Positions 24,482 to 34,378 are shown, counted from the stretch's first letter. The stretch: DNA of 64,000 nucleotides from Prevotella sp. (GCA_015060535.1 SUYH01000006.1:1-64000), one strand, 5' to 3'. The notes: generated from the sequence alone by a model not told the origin. Program-made: numbers and translations.

Positions 24482-25876
24482 ATGAAAGATATATCAAGAC
24501 GTTCGTTCCTAAGGCTGTTGGGCGGTGGCACACTAACGACTGCTGCCGTGCTGACTGGCTGTAAGTCGAAGACGGAGACGAAGGCTGTAGAAGAATACAA
24601 GAAGCAAGTGGAGCCTCCTGTAGGTAAGATGACCTATCGCACCAATCCCACAACAGGCGACAAGGTGTCGTTGCTGGGCTACGGTATGATGCGCCTGCCC
24701 TCGAAGACGGAGAACAAGGACGACTACGACCAGGAGATGATTAACCGTCAGGTAGACTATGCCATCGAACATGGCCTGAACTATTTCGACACAAGCCCCG
24801 TCTACTGTCAGGGCAAGTCGGAGGCCTGCACAGGCATTGCCCTCAGTCGTCATAAGCGCTCAGAATATTTCGTGGCTACGAAGCTCTCGAACTTCAACCC
24901 CGCCACCCAGAGCCGCGAGGCCAGCATCGCCATGTATAAAAACTCAATGAAGGAACTACAGGTCGACTACATCGACTACTACCTGCTGCACTCCATCGGC
25001 GGTGGTGGCATGGAGGCTTTCAACAAGCGCTATATCGACAACGGCATGCTCGACTTCTGCGTTGAGGAGCGTAAGGCCGGACGTATTCGTAACCTCGGAT
25101 TCTCGTATCATGGCGACATTGAAGTGTTCGACTGGCTGCTCTCCATGCACGACAAATACCGATGGGACTTCGTGCAGATAGAGCTCAACTATCTGGACTG
25201 GGACTATGCCAACGAAATCAACAGCCGTAACACCGATGCAAGCTACCTGTATAGCGAGTTGCAGAAACGTGGCATCCCATCAGTCATTATGGAACCGCTA
25301 TTAGGAGGTCGACTGGCCAACCTGCCCCAGTATCTGGCTACAGAACTGAAGAAACGCGACCCAGAGCGCAGCGTGGCATCGTGGGCCTTCCGCTATGCGG
25401 GAACCCCCGAGGGCGTACTCACCGTGCTCTCTGGCATGACCTATATGGAACACCTGAAGGACAACCTGCTCTCGTATTGTCCGCTGAAACCACTGACAGA
25501 AGAGGAACAGACCTATCTGCACAAAGAAATAGCCGAACGCATCGTTGGTCTGGAGAATATTCCCTGCAACGACTGCAAATACTGCATGCCTTGTCCCTAC
25601 GGTATCGACATCCCAGCCATCTTCGTACATTATAATAAATGTAAGAACGACGGCACGCTACCTCGTCTGAAAATGGATGAGGAATATTGGAAACTGCGCC
25701 GTAACTATCTGATAGGCCTGGATCGTGCAGTACCCAAGATGCGTCAGGCCGACCACTGTATAGGCTGTGGTCAGTGCGAGCCTCATTGTCCGCAGAACAT
25801 CCGTATACCAAGAGAACTCCACAAAATCAGCGATTTCGTGGAGTCCCTCAAGCAAAACAAAGTGGAGAGCATTTAG
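24479..25876 (+). CDS. Tat-exported aldo/keto reductase lipoprotein with 4Fe-4S domain
   Basis: The N-terminus has the twin-arginine motif SRRSFLRLL, a short hydrophobic stretch and the lipobox LTGC (Cys28), so it is a Tat-type lipoprotein. The TIM-barrel has the usual tetrad: Asp and Tyr in NYFDTSPVY, Lys in FVATKLS and His in YYLLHSIG. The C-terminal 100 residues hold two iron-sulfur motifs, CNDCKYCMPCP and CIGCGQCEPHCP. Substrate unknown. The adjacent polyferredoxin may feed its clusters. The start is uncertain between two adjacent ATG codons (24479 and 24482); the TTG at 24473 is unlikely. Confidence 0.85.
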   Translation: MMKDISRRSFLRLLGGGTLTTAAVLTGCKSKTETKAVEEYKKQVEPPVGKMTYRTNPTTGDKVSLLGYGMMRLPSKTENKDDYDQEMINRQVDYAIEHGLNYFDTSPVYCQGKSEACTGIALSRHKRSEYFVATKLSNFNPATQSREASIAMYKNSMKELQVDYIDYYLLHSIGGGGMEAFNKRYIDNGMLDFCVEERKAGRIRNLGFSYHGDIEVFDWLLSMHDKYRWDFVQIELNYLDWDYANEINSRNTDASYLYSELQKRGIPSVIMEPLLGGRLANLPQYLATELKKRDPERSVASWAFRYAGTPEGVLTVLSGMTYMEHLKDNLLSYCPLKPLTEEEQTYLHKEIAERIVGLENIPCNDCKYCMPCPYGIDIPAIFVHYNKCKNDGTLPRLKMDEEYWKLRRNYLIGLDRAVPKMRQADHCIGCGQCEPHCPQNIRIPRELHKISDFVESLKQNKVESI

Positions 25877-25890
25877 CCCTCCACTTTAAT
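25859..25890. terminator. bidirectional terminator between the reductase and rny
   Basis: Stem AAAGTGGAG/CTCCACTTT overlapping the reductase stop codon. Confidence 0.7.
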
Positions 25891-25907
25891 TTCTTACCTA
25901 TAGCAAA

Positions 25908-27449
25908 TTACTTGGCGTAAGCTACAGAACGTGTCTCACGGATAACGGTAATCTTCACTTGTCCGGGATACGTCATCTCATTCTGGATCTTCGAAGCGAT
26001 CTGACCACTGAGTGCCTCCGTCTCGGCATCATCCATCTTGTCAGCACCCACGATAACGCGGAGCTCACGACCAGCCTGGATAGCATAAGTCTTGGTGACA
26101 CCAGGATAGCTCATCGCAATAGCCTCAAGGTCGTTCAGACGTTTGATATAAGCCTCAACAATCTCGCGACGGGCACCAGGACGGGCACCACTGATAGCGT
26201 CACATATCTGTACGATGGGAGCCAGCAGTGTCTGCATCTCCATCTCGTCGTGGTGAGCACCAATGGCATTGCAGATATCAGGCTTCTCCTTGAACTTCTC
26301 AGCAATCTTGGCACCATAGATAGCGTGTGGATCATCGGTATCCTCATCGGGCACCTTACCGATATCGTGCAACAAACCTGCACGCTTGGCCTTCTTGGGG
26401 TTCAAGCCCAGTTCAGCAGCCATGACGGCACAGAGGTTTGCAGTCTCACGAGCATGCTGCAACAGGTTCTGACCATAAGAAGAACGGTATTTCATCTTAC
26501 CAATGATACGAATCAGCTCAGGATGTAGTCCGTGGATACCTAGGTCGATAGCCGTACGCTTACCCGTCTCGATAATCTCGTTCTCCAGTTGCTTCTTCAC
26601 CTTGGCAACAACCTCCTCAATACGGGCAGGATGGATACGTCCATCGGCAACCAACTGGTGGAGTGCCAAGCGACAAGTCTCACGACGAACAGGGTCGAAA
26701 GCTGAAATGACGATAGCCTCTGGCGTATCGTCAACCACGATTTCAACACCACAGGCAGCCTCCAAGGCACGGATGTTACGACCCTCACGACCAATGACAC
26801 GTCCCTTGACATCGTCATTGTCGATATGGAACACACTCACGGAGTTCTCGACAGCCGTCTCAGTAGCTACGCGCTGAATGGTCTGGATAACGATTTTCTT
26901 GGCCTGGGCATTGGCATTGAGCTTGGCCTCATCTACAATCTCATTGATATAAGCCTGAGCCTGAGTCTTAGCCTCATCCTTCAACGACTCGACCAGACGT
27001 GCCTTAGCCTCTTCTGCAGAAAGTCCAGAGAGTTCCTCTAACTTGGCACGCTCCTGCATCTGCATCTTGTCCAGCTCCTCCTGTTTCAGGGCGAGCACCT
27101 TCTTCTCGTTGTCAATACGGTTCTGCTGGTTGTCAAGATCATTCTTCCTGCGTCCCAGCTCCTCCTGGCGCTGATTGAGCGATATCTCACGCTGCTTCAG
27201 CTTGTTTTCGCTCTGCTGGATATGCTGGTTGCGCTGTTGCACCTCCTTCTCCAGTTCGCTCTTCTTGTTCAGGAATTTCTCCTTCACCTCGAGCAGCTTC
27301 TTCTCCTTGATAACCTCAGCCTCCTTATTGGCGGCGCTGACCATCTCATTATATTTTCCCTTGATAACAAAGCGGAAAATCAAAAAGCCACACACGCCAC
27401 CCAAAACAAGAGCGGCCACTATGGCGATAATCGCAACAATAATGTTCAT
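25908..27449 (-). CDS. rny: ribonuclease Y
   Basis: A membrane-anchored endoribonuclease that starts mRNA decay. It has one N-terminal transmembrane helix, a long coiled coil (about residues 30-180, many Glu, Lys and Gln), a KH domain ([15 protein letters not shown]) and an HD domain ([19 protein letters not shown]) with the metal-binding His-Asp. At 513 aa it has normal length. It follows zapA by 33 bp on the same strand. Confidence 0.97.
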   Translation of the reverse strand: MNIIVAIIAIVAALVLGGVCGFLIFRFVIKGKYNEMVSAANKEAEVIKEKKLLEVKEKFLNKKSELEKEVQQRNQHIQQSENKLKQREISLNQRQEELGRRKNDLDNQQNRIDNEKKVLALKQEELDKMQMQERAKLEELSGLSAEEAKARLVESLKDEAKTQAQAYINEIVDEAKLNANAQAKKIVIQTIQRVATETAVENSVSVFHIDNDDVKGRVIGREGRNIRALEAACGVEIVVDDTPEAIVISAFDPVRRETCRLALHQLVADGRIHPARIEEVVAKVKKQLENEIIETGKRTAIDLGIHGLHPELIRIIGKMKYRSSYGQNLLQHARETANLCAVMAAELGLNPKKAKRAGLLHDIGKVPDEDTDDPHAIYGAKIAEKFKEKPDICNAIGAHHDEMEMQTLLAPIVQICDAISGARPGARREIVEAYIKRLNDLEAIAMSYPGVTKTYAIQAGRELRVIVGADKMDDAETEALSGQIASKIQNEMTYPGQVKITVIRETRSVAYAK

Positions 27450-27482
27450 AAATGTTTTATATATAGAGAGTTAATGTTCTTG

Positions 27483-27791
27483 TCACTTCTTCTCGCCAAG
27501 TGCATTTTCAATCTCAGCAGTCAGTCGTGCAAGAACATTATCATAGGGCGCTGTATCATTATGGGCTCGCTCTTTCTGATATACCAATGCGATATCTATC
27601 AGCGTCATCAACGCAATGGTATGTTCACTTTTGCGTCCCTTATATGCCTGAGCATAGGCATTGTAACGCTCAGTGATGAGCTTAGCTGCGGAGCGGTAAA
27701 ACTCCTCTTCATCACGTTTGATGACAACCTCGATTTCTTCATCGTAAACGTGCAGCCTGATATGTAGTCGGTCCTTATCTTGTTCTGCCAT
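27483..27791 (-). CDS. zapA: cell division protein ZapA
   Basis: A 102-aa protein with a beta-rich N-terminal half (RLHIRLHVYDEEIEVVIKRDEE) and a C-terminal helix (SEHTIALMTLIDIALVYQKE), the ZapA pattern. It cross-links FtsZ filaments at the division ring. It lies between a coiled-coil gene and rny, a common order in Bacteroidota. Confidence 0.9.
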   Translation of the reverse strand: MAEQDKDRLHIRLHVYDEEIEVVIKRDEEEFYRSAAKLITERYNAYAQAYKGRKSEHTIALMTLIDIALVYQKERAHNDTAPYDNVLARLTAEIENALGEKK

Positions 27792-27806
27792 GGCTTGTTC
27801 TCCTGC

Positions 27807-28103
27807 TTATTTTTCGTCACTTAGGACAGCAATGCACTTATTGACATCACGTATCAGCTTCGACAATCGTTCCTTGGCATCATCCAGATTGCCATCGGTA
27901 ATCTCAATCATCTTAGCCATTTTCAGCGAGTCATAGTCATACTGCTTCTGTTCCAACTTCTGACGTAGTTCGGCCATCGTCTTCTCATCATTTTGTATGG
28001 TTGCATACAACTCCTGATTCTCCTTCTTCAATTCCTGGAAGCGGAGAATCATCTGACGAAGTCGGGTCTCAAACGTAGCTAAAGTTCTCTCGTTAGCAGT
28101 CAT
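27807..28103 (-). CDS. ZapB-like coiled-coil protein (98 aa)
   Basis: Almost the whole protein is predicted coiled coil (RLRQMILRFQELKKENQELYATIQNDEKTM and on). No enzymatic motif. Placed 15 bp upstream of zapA on the same strand, it is likely a partner in division-ring assembly, as ZapB is to ZapA in E. coli; this is inference from context. Confidence 0.6.
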   Translation of the reverse strand: MTANERTLATFETRLRQMILRFQELKKENQELYATIQNDEKTMAELRQKLEQKQYDYDSLKMAKMIEITDGNLDDAKERLSKLIRDVNKCIAVLSDEK

Positions 28104-28178
28104 ACTATGTCACTTTATTCTACAAAGGTAGATATTATTATTGACATTTTGCCAATAAACTGCAAGAATTAAGATTTT

Positions 28179-28799
28179 TTAATCTTCGCTCTTAGGTCTT
28201 GGCTCTTTTTTGGCCAGCATGACCACCTTATACACGAAATTTGTAGTCCACTCCTGTGAGAAGCCTAACTTTTGTGCATACTGACGGATGGCAACAACAG
28301 TCTTCATGACGGCAGGGTCACTGAAGTCATTCTTGTTGAAGATGTCGTTTACCGTCTTCTGAGTCATGGTGAAGATGGCACTCTTGAAGAAACTGGGTAC
28401 GCGTAACTTGAACTTCATCAGGTTGCCCGTCAGCATCATCAGATCCTGGCTGAAACCAGAGAACTGATACATATACGTCTGCACATCCTGTATCTTCTTG
28501 CAACGCTTACGGATGCTGGCATCGATCTCCTTGGTGAAGTTATCATCCATGCCGTATAACTCCTTCAGCATCTTTTTACAGCGTGATTTCTCGGCCAGTC
28601 CGAGCTTATTGTTCTGTGTAGGCACCTTCAGTGTAGCCTTAAACACACGCAAGTCGGGAAGTGCAGCAAGATTGGTGATACCCAAGTCTGAGGCCATTAC
28701 TGCTTGAAAGTACACACGAATCAGCGTCATGAAATCTTCCATGCCACCAGCCTTCTGTCCTTCCTCCTTCTTTCCAAATAATTTACTTAAAAAACTCAT
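28179..28799 (-). CDS. conserved hypothetical protein (206 aa)
   Basis: Helical, basic, without signal peptide or transmembrane segment. It begins MSFLSKLFGKKEE and continues with many Lys, Phe and Met residues. I do not recognise the family. It has its own promoter (TAACTTTG at 28831-28838, minus strand) and is divergent from rfbA. A cytoplasmic role is likely. Confidence 0.6.
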   Translation of the reverse strand: MSFLSKLFGKKEEGQKAGGMEDFMTLIRVYFQAVMASDLGITNLAALPDLRVFKATLKVPTQNNKLGLAEKSRCKKMLKELYGMDDNFTKEIDASIRKRCKKIQDVQTYMYQFSGFSQDLMMLTGNLMKFKLRVPSFFKSAIFTMTQKTVNDIFNKNDFSDPAVMKTVVAIRQYAQKLGFSQEWTTNFVYKVVMLAKKEPRPKSED

Positions 28800-28845
28800 T
28801 CTTTTTATCGAATTATCAATTAATTGGCTGCAAAGTTACAAAAAA

Positions 28846-28874
28846 GTTTAGAGTTTAGCGTTTAAAGTTTAGAG
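28846..28874. repeat. GTTTAGA-type heptamers in the divergent promoter region
   Basis: Units GTTTAGA, GTTTAGC, GTTTAAA and GTTTAGA between the hypothetical gene and rfbA, next to the rfbA -7 box. Confidence 0.7.
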
Positions 28875-28881
28875 AATTTTG

Positions 28882-28889
28882 TATATTTG
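28882..28889 (+). promoter_or_regulatory. -7 box of rfbA
   Basis: TATATTTG, 30 bp before the ATG at 28920. Confidence 0.6.
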
Positions 28890-28919
28890 CCGACGAAATT
28901 ATTAAAACCAAGAAAAAAA

Positions 28920-29804
28920 ATGAAAGGTATAGTACTTGCAGGAGGTAGTGGAACACGCCTCTACCCCATCACAAAAGGAGTGTCAAAACAGTTGATCCCC
29001 ATCTTCGACAAGCCCATGATTTACTACCCCATCTCTACGCTGATGTTGGCTGGTATTCGTGAGATTCTGATTATCTCAACCCCTTACGACCTGCCAGGAT
29101 TCAAGCGTTTGCTGGGTGACGGCTCTGAGCTGGGTGTACGTTTCGAATATGCTGAGCAGCCTTCGCCCGACGGACTGGCTCAAGCCTTTATTATTGGTGA
29201 GAAATTCATTGGCGACGACTGTGCCTGCCTGGTTCTGGGCGATAACATTTTCTACGGAAGTGGCTTCACTGGCATGCTTAAGCAGGCTGTCAAGAGTGCT
29301 GAAGAAGACGGCCATGCCACCGTTTTCGGCTACTATGTCAACGACCCCGAGCGTTACGGAGTAGCTGAGTTTGATCAGGACGGCAACTGCCTGAGCATTG
29401 AGGAGAAACCAGCCAAGCCCAAGTCTAATTATGCTGTTGTAGGTCTCTACTTCTATCCCAACAGCGTCGTCGAGATTGCCAAGAACATCAAGCCCAGCGC
29501 CCGTGGCGAGTTAGAGATAACCACCGTCAACCAAGTATACTTACAGCAAAAGAACCTGCTCGTACAAACCCTGCAGCGCGGTTTTGCATGGCTCGATACA
29601 GGCACACACGACTCGCTGTCAGAAGCTTCCACCTTTATCGAGGTCATCGAGAAACGCCAAGGTCTGAAAGTTGCTTGCTTGGAGGAGATTGCCTACAAGC
29701 GTGGCTGGATCGACAAGGAGCAATTAAAGAAACTGGCCGAGCCGATGGCTAAGAACGACTACGGCCAGTATCTGCTTCGTCGCGCAGAGGAGTACGTCAA
29801 ATAG
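28920..29804 (+). CDS. rfbA: glucose-1-phosphate thymidylyltransferase
   Basis: First step of dTDP-rhamnose synthesis: dTTP plus glucose-1-phosphate. At 294 aa it has the core [36 protein letters not shown] and LGDNIFYG (catalytic Asp). I take MKGIVLAGG as the start because the longer frame overlaps the promoter box. The rest of the rml pathway is not in this window. It ends 8 bp inside the convergent kinase/nucleotidyltransferase gene. Confidence 0.95.
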   Translation: MKGIVLAGGSGTRLYPITKGVSKQLIPIFDKPMIYYPISTLMLAGIREILIISTPYDLPGFKRLLGDGSELGVRFEYAEQPSPDGLAQAFIIGEKFIGDDCACLVLGDNIFYGSGFTGMLKQAVKSAEEDGHATVFGYYVNDPERYGVAEFDQDGNCLSIEEKPAKPKSNYAVVGLYFYPNSVVEIAKNIKPSARGELEITTVNQVYLQQKNLLVQTLQRGFAWLDTGTHDSLSEASTFIEVIEKRQGLKVACLEEIAYKRGWIDKEQLKKLAEPMAKNDYGQYLLRRAEEYVK

Positions 29805-31731
29805 CGAACTCCTCTACGCAGCGGCGTAGTGCATTAGGATTACCCATATCATACATTCGGCCCTTCAGTTGGATACCTATCATACCGCTCTTCTTGCGAA
29901 CAGCTTCAAGAGCGGATGTTAGTTCTATCTCATGGGTAGTGTCGCCAGCCTCGTCAGCCTGTTTGATGTCTGCAGCCAACTGCTCGAACACCTCTGGCGT
30001 CAGGATATACTGTCCGAACACGCTATAGTATTCCTTCTTCCCTTCAGCATTGCGCACGCCCAAGAACTCTTCAGCATAGCTAGCCTTGGGTTTCTCGTTC
30101 ATCACTGAGACATTTAGTACGGTATGCTCTTTGTCTTCCCAAACACCACTCAGAATACCATAGTGGCTGACCTCTGCCAGTGGAACGGTATGGATGCTGA
30201 CCATCAGCTGGTTATAGCGCTCATACTCCTGAATCATCTGCAAGGCGCAGGGTTTATTGTTCTCGCTGCGATACAAGGTGTCACCCAATAACAGGAGAAC
30301 AGGATCGCCACCAGCAAACTCAGCCGCCTGGTATACGGCATGGCCGAAGCCACGTTTCTCATGCTGGTAGACGTAACGCAGTCGCTTACCTATATTAAGT
30401 ATACGGTTCTCATACTCCTGAGCCTCCATATTCAACCTACGCAGGTGTTCTTCTTTCAGCGGACGCTCGAAGAACTCAGTATACTGGATACGTTCCTCCT
30501 CAGAGCCCAGTACCAGACAAATCTCCTCCACGCCACTGTTGACCAGCTCTTCCAACAAAATCAGGATGACAGGACGAACCATGCCATCGGCACAAGGTAT
30601 TGGGAAGAAATCCTTTTTCAAGGCACGCGTTGCAGGATACAGACGCGTACCAAATCCTGCCACAGGGATGATGGCCTTACGAACGGTATGTACAGGATGT
30701 ATCGTCAGGGGATAAGCCTTCATGCCCTGCGCATTCAGATAATCTATCAGCTGTTGCTGAGCTTCAGGGCCACGAGCCAAGAACTGCACGCTGCCATCAC
30801 CATGAGAGCCAACACCCTTTCCACCAAACACCAAAGGTTTGATTTGAGGATCGTTCAGCACCTGATGCAGTTTGGGAGCCCACAGGGCTGGTGACATCGG
30901 AGCGATATACTTGTCGAACATCTCCTCTGCCTCAGTCATCAGACGGCCCAGCGAGTCACGATCGCCCTCAGCCATATATTTGATGGCCCGATTGATCATA
31001 TCCTGATTCCATTCACCCAGCGCCTTATGCAGGTTACGCTCTGCCTCGTTGGAAGCAAAGGGATATGCTTTGTTCAGGTCTGACAAGATTTTGATGGTAT
31101 CCTTTTCTGCGCACAAGTCGGCAAACACCCAGTAGAGCTGCTTTTTGACGTTCAGCGTCTGCACCTCAATCTCGTCGCCGTCAAAGGTCATCAGGTTAGG
31201 CTTCACGCCAAAGGCACAAGCCTGGTCCAGACGTCCGCAACGCGACGAGGTACGAAGCTCGCCCAAGTAGGCAATATTCATCTCGCCCAGCGTGTTCAGG
31301 TTCAGCTTATACAACTGGTTGAACGCACGAGCCACCAGCACACAGATGGCTGCCGAAGAAGACAATCCGCTCTTCATGGGCAGCGTCATGCTAGTAATCC
31401 GGATGCGTACACCACCTACCTTATACCACTCCAGCATATAGGAAGCCACACCAGCACAATAGCTGAAGAAGGAACCCGATCTGGCCACATTCTTCAACTC
31501 CGCCTCGTTCATCCTACAAGAGAAATCGCTCCATATATCCGCTATTTCAGGAGCATCGCTGTACATTTCAAAGATAGACGATTTCTCCACCTCGGCATAG
31601 ATACCCTGCTCTATACCAGTGACTATAGAGGCACCCGGTGGAATGTCTGCATTCATGGTTCTGTAGTGGCCTGCCCAGTCGGTATGTTCTCCAAACAGAC
31701 ACAAGCGGCCTGGTACGAATAGTTTCTGCAT
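29797..31731 (-). CDS. GHMP sugar kinase fused to sugar-1-phosphate nucleotidyltransferase
   Basis: Residues 1-345 form a GHMP kinase close to galactokinase/arabinokinase ([24 protein letters not shown] at 118-128, [16 protein letters not shown]). Residues about 350-644 form a GalU-type nucleotidyltransferase ([29 protein letters not shown], then DMGNP at the end). One chain could phosphorylate a sugar at C1 and activate it as NDP-sugar, as FKP does for fucose but in the opposite domain order. Which sugar cannot be told. A promoter TATCTTTG sits at 31764-31771. Confidence 0.8.
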   Translation of the reverse strand: MQKLFVPGRLCLFGEHTDWAGHYRTMNADIPPGASIVTGIEQGIYAEVEKSSIFEMYSDAPEIADIWSDFSCRMNEAELKNVARSGSFFSYCAGVASYMLEWYKVGGVRIRITSMTLPMKSGLSSSAAICVLVARAFNQLYKLNLNTLGEMNIAYLGELRTSSRCGRLDQACAFGVKPNLMTFDGDEIEVQTLNVKKQLYWVFADLCAEKDTIKILSDLNKAYPFASNEAERNLHKALGEWNQDMINRAIKYMAEGDRDSLGRLMTEAEEMFDKYIAPMSPALWAPKLHQVLNDPQIKPLVFGGKGVGSHGDGSVQFLARGPEAQQQLIDYLNAQGMKAYPLTIHPVHTVRKAIIPVAGFGTRLYPATRALKKDFFPIPCADGMVRPVILILLEELVNSGVEEICLVLGSEEERIQYTEFFERPLKEEHLRRLNMEAQEYENRILNIGKRLRYVYQHEKRGFGHAVYQAAEFAGGDPVLLLLGDTLYRSENNKPCALQMIQEYERYNQLMVSIHTVPLAEVSHYGILSGVWEDKEHTVLNVSVMNEKPKASYAEEFLGVRNAEGKKEYYSVFGQYILTPEVFEQLAADIKQADEAGDTTHEIELTSALEAVRKKSGMIGIQLKGRMYDMGNPNALRRCVEEFAI

Positions 31732-31763
31732 TATATTACTTATTATATATTATAAATGATGCA

Positions 31764-31771
31764 CAAAGATA
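31764..31771 (-). promoter_or_regulatory. -7 box of the kinase/nucleotidyltransferase gene
   Basis: TATCTTTG on the minus strand, 32 bp before the ATG. Confidence 0.6.
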
Positions 31772-31810
31772 CGGCAAAAATCCGACAAAATGCATTTTTT
31801 TGATGATTTA

Positions 31811-31842
31811 TTTGGTCAAATTGATATTTTTATATACTTTTG
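31811..31842 (+). promoter_or_regulatory. promoter of the ECF sigma gene
   Basis: TTTG (31811-31814), 20 bp, then TACTTTTG (31835-31842), a full Bacteroidota primary-sigma promoter. The leader is about 80 nt. Confidence 0.7.
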
Positions 31843-31927
31843 CACCGAAATCATAACGTATATTAATAACTCATAAAACAAAAGCGCCTATACGGAAAAC
31901 TCTACTTCATTTAAAAAGAAATAGAAG

Positions 31928-32527
31928 ATGAAGGATTATGCAAGCTTTACCGACGAGCAGTTGGCAATGCTTTACGTAGAAGGAGACAATGAGGCTTTTG
32001 ATGAGTTATTAGAACGCAATCAGAAGAAGCTTTACTCGTATATCTTATTCGTGGTCCACGACCCCGAAGTAGCCAACGACGTCTTTCAAGAGACTTTCGT
32101 CAAAGTCATCAGCAGGCTCCAGGAAGGCAAGTATACCGATTCTGGCAAGTTCTCATTCTGGCTGACTCGCATAGCCCATAACGTCATTATGGACACCTAC
32201 CGTCAGGTGAAGAACGCCCATATCATAGAGCCTACGGAAAATAACGACCTGAACAAGCTGCGTTCTAACGACCTGATGGACATCAATCGTGAGAACGAGT
32301 ATGTCAACACCCAGATTATGCATGATGTTCGCCACATGATGGACTCGCTTCCTGCGCCACAGCGCGAGGTGGTCTACATGCGCTTCTATCAAGAATTGTC
32401 ATTCAAGGAGATCGCTGAAATTACAGGTGTCAGCATTAACACCTCGCTGGGCCGTATGCGCTACGCACTGATCAACATGCGCCGCATGGCCAAAGAGCAT
32501 CAAATACAGCTTTGTTTGGAACTTTAG
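31928..32527 (+). CDS. ECF-type RNA polymerase sigma factor
   Basis: 199 aa. Region 2 spans LYSYILFVVHDPEVANDVFQETFVKV and the FWLTRIAHNVIMDTYR segment; region 4 has LPAPQREVVYMRFYQELSFKEIAEITGVSINTSLGRMRYAL. There is no anti-sigma gene beside it, so control is probably at another level. The last 4 bp overlap the convergent rpe gene. Target promoters unknown. Confidence 0.9.
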   Translation: MKDYASFTDEQLAMLYVEGDNEAFDELLERNQKKLYSYILFVVHDPEVANDVFQETFVKVISRLQEGKYTDSGKFSFWLTRIAHNVIMDTYRQVKNAHIIEPTENNDLNKLRSNDLMDINRENEYVNTQIMHDVRHMMDSLPAPQREVVYMRFYQELSFKEIAEITGVSINTSLGRMRYALINMRRMAKEHQIQLCLEL

Positions 32528-33174
32528 AGGTTGCGCAGCTCGTGAATGGTCTGCTCAGGATGCGGACTCTTGAACACATAGCTGCCACTGACCAGCACGT
32601 CGACTCCAGCTTTTACAAGCCGCGGAGCTGTTTCTCCTTGCACGCCACCATCCACTTCTATCAGTGCCTTTGAGTCCTTTTCTGCTATCAGCTGACGCAA
32701 GCGCTGTACTTTCTGAATGGTGTTTTCGATAAAGGTCTGTCCCCCAAAACCAGGGTTCACACTCATCAGCAATACCATGTCTACGTCACCGATAATATCT
32801 TCCAGCATCATGACAGGTGTCGAGGGATTCAGCGTCACACCAGCCTTCATCCCAGCATCGTGAATTTCCTGGACGGTACGATGCAGATGGGTACATGCCT
32901 CCACGTGTACGTTCATCATCATAGCCCCTAACTTGGCCGTCTGCTTGATATACTGCTCTGGATGAACAATCATGTAATGAACATCCAAGGGCTTCTGGCA
33001 TTTGCGAGCCACAGCTTCCAGGACAGGGAATCCAAACGAGATGTTAGGCACGAAAACGCCATCCATCACATCCAGGTGAAGCCAGTCGGCCTCACTGCGA
33101 TTAATCATTTCCACTTCGCTGTCGAGATGTAGGAAATCGGCAGAGAGTAGCGAGGGAGATACTAATGTCGCCAT
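32524..33174 (-). CDS. rpe: ribulose-phosphate 3-epimerase
   Basis: Interconverts ribulose-5-phosphate and xylulose-5-phosphate in the pentose phosphate pathway. The TIM barrel (216 aa) shows SPSLLSADFLHL, HLDVMDGVFVPNISFG (metal His and Asp), VHYMIVHPE, MSVNPGFGGQTF and EVDGGV. Last gene of a minus-strand run after the porin-like gene, ClC channel, fmt and the 42-aa ORF. Confidence 0.97.
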   Translation of the reverse strand: MATLVSPSLLSADFLHLDSEVEMINRSEADWLHLDVMDGVFVPNISFGFPVLEAVARKCQKPLDVHYMIVHPEQYIKQTAKLGAMMMNVHVEACTHLHRTVQEIHDAGMKAGVTLNPSTPVMMLEDIIGDVDMVLLMSVNPGFGGQTFIENTIQKVQRLRQLIAEKDSKALIEVDGGVQGETAPRLVKAGVDVLVSGSYVFKSPHPEQTIHELRNL

Positions 33175-33182
33175 AATCTATT

Positions 33183-33311
33183 TTAGTTCATACACATTGC
33201 TGAGGTTACTCCATCAGCAGATTTCATGTTATTATACATGCGTGCAAACTGTTTGATGAACAGAATAGTCGATTTGCGTGGCTGTAATTCTTCTTGAGTA
33301 AAATTTTGCAT
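33183..33311 (-). CDS. small conserved-looking protein (42 aa)
   Basis: ATG at 33311-33309 to TAA at 33183-33185. The product begins MQNFTQEELQPRKSTILFIKQ, has FARMYNN in the middle, and ends in a Cys-Met-Asn. Short Bacteroidota proteins with a similar layout (TxEELxPRxST then FIKQFAR) exist as uncharacterised ORFs. It sits 8 bp upstream of rpe and 71 bp downstream of fmt, on the same strand, so it can be translated from the operon transcript. Soluble; no known function. Confidence 0.65.
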   Translation of the reverse strand: MQNFTQEELQPRKSTILFIKQFARMYNNMKSADGVTSAMCMN

Positions 33312-33382
33312 AGGCGATGATGTTTGTTGTTTTCTTATTTAACGCACCAACCATCTGCTTTATTATGCAAACTATCAAAAAT

Positions 33383-34378
33383 TTATTTCACCCGACTGTT
33401 TTCTATCTGTTTCATACCATTCAGAAAGTCACGCGCTGTCATTCTTTTCTTGCCAGCCAGTTGCAGTTCTACGATTTCCAGCATCTTGTCGGAAGCTGAG
33501 ACATACAGGGCTTTTCCGTCTATGCTGATAGCCCCCTGCCCTTTCCCTGCCTTGTCAGTCTTTTTGGTCTTATATATTTTCAGTATGGTCTCCTTGCCGT
33601 CAGGAGTAACCAGCGTTGTCCATGCCCCAGGATAAGGACTCAGTCCTCTCACAAAGTCATACACTTGCTTGGCCGTCTTCGTCCAGTCTATCTCACAAGT
33701 CTCCTTGAATATCTTGGGAGCAGGCTTGAGCGCTTCGCTGGTTGACAGTTGACAGTTGACAGTTGACAGTGATTCTTCTTGGGCGATGGTATCGGGATGA
33801 CCATCAGCAGCGATGATGGCTTCGATGGTCTCCAGACAGATTTCAGCGCCGAGGTGCATCAGTCCGTCGTAGACATATTCCACATCAGCCTCGTCAGGAA
33901 TATCGAAGGTTTTCTTCATGATGATACGGCCCGTATCGATATCGTGATCCAAGAAGAAGGTCGTCACCCCCGTCTGTGTCTCGCCATTGATGACAGCCCA
34001 GTTGATGGGGGCAGCGCCACGATATTGTGGCAGCAAGGCCGCATGGACGTTAAACGTGCCGTATTCAGGCATAGCCCAAACCACCTCTGGCAACATTCTG
34101 AAAGCCACCACCACTTGCAGATTGGCCTCATAGGAACGCAGCTGTTCCACAAAGTGTGGGTCTTTCATCTTTTCTGGCTGCAACACGGGCAAGCCGTGTG
34201 CCAGTGCGTATTTTTTCACCTCCGAGGGTTGCATCTCCGTCTGGTGTCTGCCTACAGGTTTGTCGGGCTGAGTCACCACAGCCACCACGTTATACTCTTT
34301 CTCTACCAGTGCCTTCAGCGTCTCCACTGCAAACTCTGGTGTTCCCATAAATACAATTCTAAGATCTTCTTTCTTCAT
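33383..34378 (-). CDS. fmt: methionyl-tRNA formyltransferase
   Basis: Formylates initiator Met-tRNA using 10-formyl-THF. The catalytic set is Asn110 and His112 in FNVHAALLPQYRGAAP and Asp146 or Asp149 in DHDIDTGRI. At 331 aa it is slightly long. Residues about 203-214 (SLSTVNCQLSTS), between the catalytic and C-terminal domains, are encoded by four TTGACAG heptamers and probably form a tolerated linker insert. It starts 3 bp after the stop of the ClC gene. Confidence 0.96.
   Translation of the reverse strand: MKKEDLRIVFMGTPEFAVETLKALVEKEYNVVAVVTQPDKPVGRHQTEMQPSEVKKYALAHGLPVLQPEKMKDPHFVEQLRSYEANLQVVVAFRMLPEVVWAMPEYGTFNVHAALLPQYRGAAPINWAVINGETQTGVTTFFLDHDIDTGRIIMKKTFDIPDEADVEYVYDGLMHLGAEICLETIEAIIAADGHPDTIAQEESLSTVNCQLSTSEALKPAPKIFKETCEIDWTKTAKQVYDFVRGLSPYPGAWTTLVTPDGKETILKIYKTKKTDKAGKGQGAISIDGKALYVSASDKMLEIVELQLAGKKRMTARDFLNGMKQIENSRVK
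33742..33769. repeat. four TTGACAG heptamers inside fmt
   Basis: 28 bp of perfect 7-bp tandem repeat. The frame is restored by flanking bases. Confidence 0.9.

Noticed and set aside
25907..27482. A 6S-like or other structured RNA near zapA/rny
   Set aside because: The gaps are only 33 bp and 15 bp, too short for such an RNA.
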